Shown here: one piece after another, positions 50,820 through 60,290 of the stretch
How positions within the stretch are numbered: position 1 is the first letter of the stretch
Layout of the letters: every line of letters begins with the position of its first letter
Assembly (NCBI RefSeq): GCF_937616625.2
Contig: NC_065574.1
Location: 25,298,501 to 25,362,500, forward strand
DNA from: Mercurialis annua
Taxonomy: Eukaryota > Streptophyta > Magnoliopsida > Malpighiales > Euphorbiaceae
DNA length: 64,000 nt
Reading direction: 5' to 3'
The notes under the pieces: model-generated
Database searches by the model: none
What the model saw: only the letters and a program-made list of their open reading frames with translations
What the model was told of the DNA's origin: nothing
Position numbers and translations under genes: made by a program

Positions 50820-51063
50820 AATTAGGATTCAAGTCTTGTTTTTTGAAACGTCATCATTTGTTTTCAAAACTTTCTACCTTCACCTTTAGGGATGTTAGAG
50901 TTGGTCTTATGTGTTACTAATGTTTACTTTGCGAAGTTTATGCTTACTTTGGAATGTGATTGTTGTTACGTTGGTTAAATTGTGGATTTTTTAGCTATCT
51001 AAATTTACTTTGGGTTTTGCCTTGAGGGCTTTGTTTTGAGAATCATTTGTTTCATTCTTAGGA

Positions 51064-52317
51064 ATGAATACTCGTAGGGGTGCTGCAGCTCAGGCTGAGG
51101 CTGAAGCTGTTGACGCTATGTCGATTGAGGTTGACCAACATGAACCAGGGGTTCAAGTTGGCAGGGGACGTGCAGGCGGAGTTCAGGCTGGTAGAGGCCG
51201 AGCTGGCAGAGGACGGGGTGGTAGAGGACAGGCTGCTGGAGGCAGAGGTAGGAGACGTGGTGGTGCAGGCTTTCAGGCACCAGGTGTACCACAAGCTCCT
51301 ATAGATCCATTTGACTTCACGACGTTTCTAGCCGGGATCACTGCACTCCAGAACAATCAAGTGCAACTGCAGGCAGGACAGATCGCCATGTAGAACCAGT
51401 ATTCTATGCTGCGACAGATTGTACAACAACAGGTGCCACAGGCTGGTGGTGTTGCAGTTGGTGGTGGCAGAACCACTGAAAAAGATTTGGTGTTGGCTTA
51501 TGCAAGACTAAAGTCGACTGAGTTTTCGGGCGACGGCGATGCCCTAGACTTTCTGGAGGAAGTTGAGCGGAATGCTCAGAGATTACAGGCTACTGAGAGG
51601 CAAACTGTTATGTTAGTGGAAATGTCCTTGAAGGGTTCTGCAAGTGATTGGTTTCGTAGTGCCATTCGTGCTGAAATGGCTACTATTACTTCGGAGGATT
51701 TTGTGACTCGATTCAAGAACTTTTACTTGCCTTTTTCAGTGACCGAAGGTCATAGAGACAAATTGCTGGTTTTAAAAAGGGGAGACAGGTCGGTGAACGA
51801 GTACAATAACGAGTTTGTGAGGCTGTGTCGTTTTGCCACAAATCTGCAGACCGAGCAGCAAAGGGTGAACGACAGGTATGTGAAAGGTTTAGGCTCAGAT
51901 TTTATCAATCTTCTGACTGAGACGAGCAAGGAATTTCCGGTTCTAGTGGATAGTGCCCGTCGGATGGAGGCAAATTTACTACACTATGGGAAAATGACTG
52001 AGACCAAGAAGGCGGGCAGTGTTGTTATGAGTAGTGGGCAGCAGAGTGGTAGAAGTAGCTATCAGTTCAAGTCTTTCTAGTACAAGAGTAAGAAAGGGGG
52101 TGAACGAAGGGGATATCAGCCGTATTCCCACAGTTCTAGTTACAGCAGTGGTAGCCGTAGTTTTGGACAGGGTAGCAGTACTGGAGCATCCAGTGTTCCT
52201 TTTTGTCAGAACTACAGACGCAGGCACTTTGGAGTTTGTACGGTAGCACCGGGTAGCTGCTATGCTTGTGGCCAACCAGGCCATTTTGCGAGAGAGTGTC
52301 CGACATCTGGGCAGCAG
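51064..52317 (+). pseudogene. Gag polyprotein with zinc knuckle
   Basis: The N-terminus is rich in Ala, Glu, Arg and Gly (many R-G-R-G and G-G-R-G steps at residues 35-75). The retrotransposon gag domain follows from about residue 140: L-A-Y-A-R-L-K-S-T-E-F-S-G-D-G-D-A, later S-A-S-D-W-F-R and F-Y-L-P-F-S-V-T-E. A Ser/Tyr/Gly-rich linker leads to a CX2CX4HX4C knuckle, C-Y-A-C-G-Q-P-G-H-F-A-R-E-C, at 52258-52299. The product would form the virus-like particle and bind genomic RNA, possibly also LARD RNA. Two TAG stops (51391, 52078) split it, so at best truncated proteins could form. Confidence 0.9.
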
Positions 52318-53060
52318 GTGTCGTCGGCTAGTGTTGCTCAGCCGTCTTTTCAGCAGCAGAGAACTGCTTTTACTCCTTCGGCGGGCTATTCTCAACCCGC
52401 CGCTTTGTTTGGTTGCCAGCGGGGCCGTGGTTCAGGAGGACGGGGTTTAGGTGGCCTTGGTAACGGTGGTAGAGGTTCGGGTAGTTTCAGTTCTGCTCAG
52501 GCACCGCAGCAGGGACAGGGTCAGGCTAGAGTGTTTGCTTTGACTCCTCAGGATGCTCGTGCATCAAACGCCGTGGTGCAAGGTACTATTCCGATTTCTT
52601 TTGTAGATGCAGTGGTTTTGTTTGATGCGGGTGCAACTCACTCTTTTGTTTCTTCGAGTTTTGCTGCTAATTTGAGTGAGACACCATCTAGGTTGCTAGA
52701 GCCTTTATCTGTATCTACACCTTTGTCTGGCTGTGTGGTGGTGGACGTGGTTTATCCGTCTTGTTCTGTGGTTATTCATGTTAGATATCTTAGGGCTGAT
52801 TTGATTATACTTGATGTGTTATCTTTTAATGTTATCTTGGGGATGGATTGGCTTTCACGCCATTTTGCTTCTATCGACTGTCGAGGGAAGTCGGTTGTGT
52901 TTGGGGTTCCTGGTGATGTACCGTTTTCTTTCCATGGGAAGAAGGTAGAGACACCAAAGAATCTTATTTCAGCGATCAAGGCCAAGCGCATGATGGGCAA
53001 GGGTTTCCAGGGTTTCTTAGCGGTGTTTCGTGACTTAGAGGCTGTCAGTGGTAATGTGCA
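52318..53060 (+). pseudogene. Gypsy retropepsin-like aspartic protease region
   Basis: After a Gly/Gln-rich spacer the active-site block reads V-L-F-D-A-G-A-T-H-S-F-V-S (Asp codon at 52624). Most plant gypsy proteases have D-S-G or D-T-G here; D-A-G removes the hydroxyl residue, a change that also occurs in some elements, so loss of activity is not certain. The second conserved block, V-I-L-G-M-D-W-L-S-R-H, lies at about 52830-52865. The frame is open throughout this segment. The protease would cleave Gag-Pol within the particle. Confidence 0.88.
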
Positions 53061-53701
53061 TAGTGTCTCGATAGTGAATGAGTTCACTGATGTGTTTCCA
53101 GAAGAGTTACCTGGATTACCACCTGACCGTGATATTGAGTTCTGTATCGATGTTGTTCCTGGAACAACTCCTATTTCGATACCTCCGTATCGGATGGCTC
53201 CTGCAGAGCTGAAAGAGTTGAAGGAGTAGTTACAGGAATTGTTGGATAGTGGTTTTATCAGACCGAGTACTTCTCCGTGGGGTGCTCTTGTGTTGTTTGT
53301 CAAAGAAGAAGGATGGTTCTTTTCGGCTATGTATTGACTACAGACAGCTGAATAAAGTTACTATCAAGAACATGTATCCTCTTTCTCGTATTGATGATTT
53401 GTTCGATCAGTTAGAGGGTACTAAGTGTTTTTCGAAGATTGACTTGAGTTCCGGGTATCATCAACTTCGGATCCGAGACGTCGATGTGCCTAAGACTGCT
53501 TTCAGAACGCGTTATGGGCATTTCGAGTTTCTGGTCATGTCTTTTGGGTTAACGAACGCACCAGCAGCATTTATGGATATGATGAACCGGGTGTTCAAGC
53601 CCTTTCTGGATCAGTTCGTTATTGTGTTAATTGATGACATACTGATTTACTCTTGGAGTGAGGAGGAACATGCTTTCCACTTGAGGACAATACTGCAGAC
53701 T
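53061..53701 (+). pseudogene. Gypsy reverse transcriptase, N-terminal half
   Basis: Recognisable in order: F-P-E-E-L-P-G-L-P-P-D-R (53097 on), P-P-Y-R-M-A-P-A-E-L, then [38 protein letters not shown] and the catalytic block [10 protein letters not shown] (Asp codons at 53633-53638). Palm aspartates are present. A TAG at 53227 and the one-base insertion near 53303 break the frame, and the protein ends at I-L-Q-T where satellite starts. The thumb, connection and RNase H regions are lost. Confidence 0.93.
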
Positions 53702-56700
53702 AAAAATGTTTCAAAACAAACCCAAACGTTTAAAACGTCATGAAAAAATCTAAACGTTTAACCTTTTTAGCGATTTAAGCCAAACGTTTACAAACGTTAC
53801 GAAACAAATCCAAATGTTTCACCTTTTTAGCGATTTAAGCCAAACGTTTAAAAAGTTATGAAACCAATCAAAACATTTTACCTTTTTATCAATTTAAGCC
53901 AAACGTTTACAAACGTTACGAAATAAATCCTAATGTTTCCCCTTTTTAGCGATTTAAGCCAAACGTTTACAAACGTTACGAAACAAATCCAAACGTTTCC
54001 CCTTTTTCGGGATTTAAGCCAACCGTTTACAAATGTTATGAAACAAATCCGAACGTTTAAAACGTCAAAAAACAAATCTGAACGTTTAAAACGTTACGAC
54101 AACAATCAAAACGTTAAAAACGATATGAAATAAATCCAAACGTTTCACCCTTTTAGTGATTTAAGCATACGTTTACAAACGTTACAAAAAATCCAAATGT
54201 ATCACCTTTTTAGCGATTTAGGCCAAACGTTTACAAATTTTACGAAACAAATCCAAAAGTTTCACCTTTTTAATGATTTAGGCCAAACGTTTACAAACGT
54301 TACGTAAGAAATTTGCATGTTTAAAACATTACGAAACAAATACAACGTTTCACCCTTTTAGCCATTTATGCCAAACGATTCCAAACGTTACGAAACAAAT
54401 CTAAACGTTTCACCTTTTAAGTGATTTAAGCCAAACGTTTACAAACGTTACGAAATAAATATAAACGGTTCACCTATTTAGTGATTTAAGCAAAATGTTT
54501 ACAAACGTTACGAAACAAATCTAAACCTTTCACCTTTTTAGCGATATAAGCCAAACATTTACAAACGTTTCCCCTTTTTGTCGATTTAAGCCAAAAGATT
54601 AAAACATTACGAAACAAATCCAAACGTTTAAAACAAATCCAAACATTTCTCCTTTTTAGCGATTTAAACCAAACGTTTACAAATGTTATGAAACCAATCT
54701 AAACGTTTGACCTTTTTAACGATTTAAGCCAAACGTTTACAAACGTTACGAAACAAATCCAAATGTTTCACCTTTCTAGCAATTTAAGCCAAACATTTAC
54801 AAACGTTACGAAACAAATCCAAATGTTTCACCTTTTTAGCGATTTAAGCCAAAAGTTTACAAACGTTACGAAACAAATCCAAACGTTTAAAACATTACGA
54901 AACAAATACAAACGTTTAAAACGTAACGAAACCAATCCAAACGTTTAAAACGATACGAAACAAATCCAAACGTTTCACCTTTTTAGCAATTTAAGCAAAC
55001 GTTTATTAATGTTGCAAAACAAATCCAAACGTTTCACCTTTTTAGCGATTTAAGCCAACCGTTTACAAACGTTACAAAACCAATCCAAACGTTTCACCTT
55101 TTTAACGAATTAAGCCAAATGTTTAAAAACATTTCAAAGCAACTTTTTAGCGATTTAAGCCAAATGTTTACAAACGTTACGAAACAAATCCAAACGTTTC
55201 ACCTTTTTAGCAGTTTAAGCCAAACGATTACAAACTCTACGAAACAAATCCAAACGTTACGAAACAAATCGAAACGTTTCACCTTGTTAGCGATTTAAGC
55301 CAAACATTTACAAACGTTACGAAACAAATTTAAAAGGTTCACATTTTTAGCGATTTAAGTCAAACGTTTACAAACATTACGAAACAAATCCAAACGTTTT
55401 CCCTTTTTCGCGATTTAAACCAAACATTTAGAAACGTTAAGAAACCAAACCAAACGTTTCACCTTTTTATCGATTTAAGCCAAACGTTTACAAACGTTAC
55501 GAAACAAATCTAAAAGGTTCTCATTTTTAGCGATTTAAGCCAAACGTTTACAAACGTTACGAAATAAATCTAAAAGGTTCTCATTTTTAGCGATTTAAGC
55601 CAAACGTTTACAAACCTTACGAAACAAATCCAAACGTTTCACTTTTTTCGCAATTTAAGCTAAACGTTTACAAACGTTATGAAACCAATCCAAACGTTTC
55701 ACCTTTCTAGCGATTTAAGCCAAACGTTTACAAACATTATAAAATGAATCCAAACATTTCACCTTTTTAACGATTTAAGCCAAATGTTTAAAAATGTTTC
55801 CAAACAAATCAAAACGTTTAAAACATCACGAAAAAAATCCAAACGTTTTCCCTTTTCAGCGATTTAAGCCAAACGTTTAAAACTTTATGAAACCAATCAT
55901 TTCTCCTTTTTAGCAATTTAACCCAAACGTTTACAAACGTTACGAAATAAATCCAAACGTTTCACCTTTTTAGCGATTTAAGCGAAACGTTTAAAAAGTT
56001 ACTAAACCAATACAAACGTTTCACGTTTTTAGCAATTAAAGCCAAATGTTTACAAACATTTCGAAACAAATCCAAACGTTTCACCTTTTTAGCGATTTCA
56101 GCCAAACGTTCACAAACGTTACGAAACAAATCCAAACGTTTCACCTTTTTAGGGATTTAAGCCAAACGTTTACAAACATTATGAAACAAATCCAAACGTT
56201 TAAAACGTTATGAAACAAATCCAAACGTTTAAAATGTTAGGAAATCAATCCAAACGTCTAAAACGATACGAAATAAATCCAAACGTTTCACCTTTTTAGC
56301 AATTTTAGCAAACGTTTACAAACGTTACAAAACAAATACAAATTTTTCACCTTTTTAGCGATTTATGCCAAACTTTTACAAATGTTACGAAACAAATCCA
56401 AATGTTTCACCTTTCTAATGATTTAAGCCAAACGTTTATAAACGTCACGAAACAAATCCAAATGTTTAAAACGTTACAAAACAAATCCAACATTTCCCCT
56501 TTTTAGCGATTTAAGCCAAATGTTTACAAACGTTACGAAACAAATCCAAACATTTAACCTTTTTAGCGATTTAAGCCAAACGTTTACAAACGTTACTAAA
56601 CAAATCCAAACGGTTCACCTTATTAGCGATTTAAGCCAAACGTTTACAAACGTTACGAAATAAATCTAAACGTTTAACCTTTTTAGCGATTTAAGCCAAA

Positions 56701-57230
56701 CCTTTAAAACGTCAAGAAACAAATCAAAACATTTAGAACGTTACGAAACAAATCCAAACGTTAAAAAAATTACAAAACAAATCCAAACGTTTCTCCTGTT
56801 TTGCAATTTAACCCAAACGTTTACAAACATTACGAAATATATCCAAACGTTTCATTTTTTTTGCGATTAAAGCGAATCATTTAAAACGTTACAAAACCAA
56901 TCCAAACGTTTCACCTTTTTAGCAATTTAAGCTAAATGTTTACCAAAATTACGAAACAAATCCAAACGTTTCACCTTTTTTGATTTAAGCCAAACGTTTA
57001 CAAACGTTACGAAACAAATCCAAACGTTTCACCTTTTTAGCGATTTAACTCAAACGTTTAAAACGTTACGAAACCAATCCAAATGTGTCACCTTTTTAGC
57101 AATTAAAGACAAACGTTTACAAACGTTACGAAACAAATTCAAATGTTTCACCTTTTTAGCGATTTAAGACAAACTTTTAGAAACGTTACGAAACAAATCC
57201 AAACTTTTCACCTTTTTAGCGATATAAGCA
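53702..57230. repeat. 60-bp satellite array, block 4
   Basis: Same monomer, with longer runs of full 60-bp units and fewer half units than block 1. The short TTACAAAACTAATCC marker of blocks 1-2 is not seen. Begins within one or two bases of the RT break and ends at about 57230 in a GCGATATAAGC phrase. Confidence 0.93.
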
Positions 57231-57810
57231 TGTTCGCTTGGAAATAATCCGGACTCAAATCTTTGAATTCATTATCGGGATCGCTTTGAGGTTTGATACT
57301 TTAACGAACCTATGTAGATATTCACAGGGTTTCTTTGGTTAAAAACACTTAGCCGCGTGATCTAAGTAGTAATAATCTGGGAGTTATGAACTCAGGCGAG
57401 ATTAATACCGAAAACTACTCCTAAATTAAAACAATCCGGGGATTGCGGGATAGAAAGCACCGGGCTTGGTTTTTGATTGATTCATTTGTTGATACAAAAA
57501 TAATGAAGCTCTAAGCTATTTATAGTTCTACAAAATCAAGATTCCTAATTTAACTAGAACTAATATTCCTAAAAAGAAATACTCCTAATGAGTTGCAAAC
57601 TCTAGAAAACTAATCTAAGAAAGGCTTTTCTTGTGCTCAACTCCCTTGATTAGCCCATCCGATGTCTTGATCCATACCATTTTTGGGTCGGTGCAAACAA
57701 TGCCTCCAACAAGCCTGAAACACTCGTTTTGGGCTTGTTCCCCTCTTAGGCCCATCTCCGACACTTCTCATCCCGGTAACACAGCCCAATCTCAAACATG
57801 CAGAGATTAA
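57231..57810 (-). other. Non-satellite segment, possible LTR or promoter fragment on the minus strand
   Basis: No protein domain. On the minus strand a good TATA box (TATAAATAG, 57516-57524) is followed by TTTGTATCAACA and a CCCGGTGC-containing leader. This arrangement resembles the U3-R part of a plant LTR, but no partner LTR, PBS or defined termini are visible. It borders satellite on the left and the plant-mobile-domain block on the right. Confidence 0.35.
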
Positions 57811-58028
57811 AGGGGTGCGCATCTATTGACGGTTTGGTACCCCTTCATGTGCCATGTCACTGCCAACTATATCCCACTATGCCACGCAGTAATGAGATAA
57901 ACCCTTCGGCTTCCACCAATTTTGCACTTTTAAGAAAAATACCAAGCTATTCTTTCATACCTACTTTCTCTACAAATCTCAAGGCTTTATCTCTCCTCAA
58001 CAATCTCAAACTTTCTGAATTTCACCAG

Positions 58029-58088
58029 GTAAGCACTCGCCTCTCTATTTTCTTGCTCGCCCTTTTCTTTTTATTTCGCCTAAAACAG
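58029..58088 (+). other. Possible 5'UTR intron of the plant-mobile-domain pseudogene
   Basis: CACCAG followed by GTAAGCACT, a pyrimidine-rich stretch and AAAACAG before the ATG at 58114. At 60 bp it is short for a plant intron, so this is tentative. Confidence 0.4.
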
Positions 58089-58113
58089 GGTGCGTTTCTT
58101 ATTTGCAATTTCC

Positions 58114-60290
58114 ATGGCTGCTCCTAATGACACCATCGCTACCCAAGTTACTGAGAAGATCACCGAAATCCGCGCCGCTGCTCCAACAACTAACTTCCAG
58201 GTAATAGTTAAAACCAACGACGATCAAGAATGTGTCGGTCCCATCCTTGTTTCGCCCAGTCACCTATGTGAGATTTCTACTCCGTTTCACGAAGAAGTTC
58301 CACCACGCTTTTTGCTCCCTCATCAATCCTTAATTTGGGTTAACACCATAGAAACTGGCCGACCAAACACAAAGGGTATCAAGACTGGGTGAATAGATTA
58401 AAGCCCCATTTTGGTCAACTGTGGAAGGACGCCGGTATATACGATAGCGAAGCATTACATCATGGGTGCCTCACTCTTCTGGTCAACCGCTGTCAACTGT
58501 TTCTGTTTCAAGTTCGGCATGACGACCATTACCCTTCTGGACATGGTGGTTATTCTCAACATCTCGGTTATCGGCGAACGCATTTCGCCCAATCTGGACG
58601 CAGATACCCCAACTTTTAAGTCGACGAAAGCACAAAGGAGCTATGGTCCATTCGTCAAGCTTTTTATGGGCGAAGAATATTACAAACCTGACACCAGAGA
58701 GCACATCGCCTTCCTCGCCTTCTTTGTGGCGAAATTTGTTCTTCGTACTCCTTTCTTCAGAGTCACCACTGACTGCTTCACACTCGCCGCCGCTCTTGCA
58801 GAAGGGCGAAAATGCAATCTCGGGGAGTTTATGCTTGCTCACTTGTATAGGGAATTGAACGAGATTGCTCCTCATGCTGAAACTCGGGTCTTTTAGTGCC
58901 CCAGCGGTCCCCTATGGGTTCTACAGTTATGGCTCGCTCTTTATTTCCCCGAGCTCTTTGAAGTCGGCCCTCAAATCAAGGCCGAACTATGTGGTTACCA
59001 ACTTATCGACGCCGGTACTCGCCTACCCCATGTATTTGATGTTTTAGAGGTGTTTACAAACTCCGTCAGGGCCTCGGAGTTACTTTGTCCGATTTAAAAT
59101 CTGAAATATCCCCCCTCATGGCTATACCTCGCCTGGGATAGTGACGATTTGAAAGAGGCAAAGGCCGATCCCAAACTGAGACTTGGCAGCCAATACTGGG
59201 GGAGCTCTCTGAAGTCTCGAAGTCTGATCGCCGGTTTGGAGTACAATCGCAGTAGTATAGAGGCATACTGCCCTAACTATGTTGTCTGTCAATTCGGCTA
59301 TGATCAAGGAATTCCCTATCCTTTATTAATATCTGTCAATAACCGCGGGACCTATAGACCCTCCGTAGAAAATTATTCGGACCTCCAGTTCATTACTCGA
59401 CTAAACCGAGCCTATCTTCCCCATATCTCAGAAATCTCTCGCCCTTCTATATCCCCAAAATGTACCTCTGAATATGAAAGTTTGTGGCTTTCAGTCGTAG
59501 AGTCTTCTTTCGACCTTTCTCCAAAAGAAATCATCTCTTCATAATTTTTCGTTACCTCGTTTATCAAGAAACCTCGTAGAGTCGTAGATCTATTTCTTTT
59601 GCAAGCACCGAAACGTTCCAAATTTGAAGGTAACCTTTTCCATCTTTTTGAAATTTCTAAATTCGAACGTTTTTACAAATTCAAATATGATACGCTTGAT
59701 CGGCCTGGTCTGAATCTCACAATGCAGCGTCATAGGCGAATAGCTAGAACTAAGTATAATGAAAAAATGAAAAAGGTTTGAAGGGAAAAGTATGAAAAAA
59801 CTTATTCTAACGAGTTCCACTTAGCACATATTCGCCCTAAATTCAAATATAAGAGTCCACCAGTCCCTAAGTGCAATATGTCCACCCAAACTACAATAAA
59901 AATGCCTAAAAACCGAATTAAGAAATCACAGCCGATCATAACTAGTGAAGGAGTAATTTATGCCGGCATCAGATGCCCTTCTGATGTCGAGGCGATAAAC
60001 GAATTAGTCAAAATCGGCTACACTAGAAGACCAGGTAAAGGAGGAAACTTTTTGCCTTCAAAGTTTTTTACGATGATTTCCTGCTAACTTTCTTTTTTTT
60101 CAGTTGGTGTACCGATGTAGAGCAAGGGTGATGTATACGATACTGACGGTGATGAGAAACCAGAGGCCAAAAAGGCGAGGCGAAAGCGCCAAGCATCCAA
60201 GAAGTCGTCCAAGAAAGAACCAAAAACCAAAAAGGCTAAGGTTGAATTATCTGGGTCTTGCCTGTTCGATACCACACCATCTGATCCTGA
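58114..60290 (+). pseudogene. Plant mobile domain (aminotransferase-like) protein, degraded and 3'-truncated
   Basis: Starts M-A-A-P-N-D-T-I-A-T. After a frameshift near 58375 the frame reads D-W-V-N-R-L-K-P-H-F, and after another near 58440 it reads F-W-S-T-A-V-N-C-F-C-F-K-F-G-M-T-T-I-T-L-L-D, the plant-mobile-domain signature (FW...FG.MTITL.D). Further matches are L-A-H-L-Y-R-E-L-N-E-I, G-P-L-W-V-L-Q-L-W-L and Y-V-V-C-Q-F-G-Y-D-Q-G-I-P. In-frame stops: TAG 58894, TAA 59095, TAA 59542, TGA 59779, TAG 60118. A 69-bp intron (60035-60103) keeps frame into a Lys/Arg-rich tail that looks like a nuclear signal. Satellite truncates it at about 60291. The family includes host MAIN/MAIL proteins and transposon-carried copies; which this was is unknown. 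Confidence 0.8.
60035..60103 (+). other. GT-AG intron in the plant-mobile-domain pseudogene
   Basis: The donor CCAG|GTAAAG and the acceptor CTTTCTTTTTTTTCAG|TTGG, with CTGCTAACT as a good branch site, join R-R-P to V-G-V-P in frame. An intact intron argues that this is a genomic copy and not a processed one. Confidence 0.65.

Larger units (their letters stand above)
48226..53701 (+). mobile_element. Ty3/gypsy retrotransposon fragment truncated at both ends
   Basis: In order: 5' LTR lacking its start (48226-50708), PBS (50713-50724), leader, gag, protease and the N-terminal half of RT, then an abrupt change to satellite at about 53702. RNase H, integrase, PPT and 3' LTR are missing, and no target duplication is visible. 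LTR end, PBS and leader are clearly related to LARD1. Gag and RT resemble plant chromovirus-type elements (Tekay/Del-like), but without integrase and chromodomain the lineage is uncertain. Confidence 0.92.
51064..53701 (+). pseudogene. Gypsy gag-pro-pol pseudogene (partial)
   Basis: One reading frame from ATG 51064 runs through Gag and protease into RT, as in gypsy elements with a single gag-pol ORF. It is broken by in-frame TAG at 51391, 52078 and 53227 and by one extra A at about 53302-53304, after which RT continues in the next frame until satellite cuts it at about 53702. All three stops are TAG where the family or flanking context favours Gln (CAG), a C-to-T change in a CHG site. Damage is light for over 700 codons, so the copy was probably intact fairly recently. 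No RNase H or integrase follows. Confidence 0.93.

Noticed and set aside
51979..52395. 138-codon minus-strand frame, and 52776-53303 minus strand
   Set aside because: Antisense shadows of gypsy gag, protease and RT, whose sense frame carries all the domain matches.
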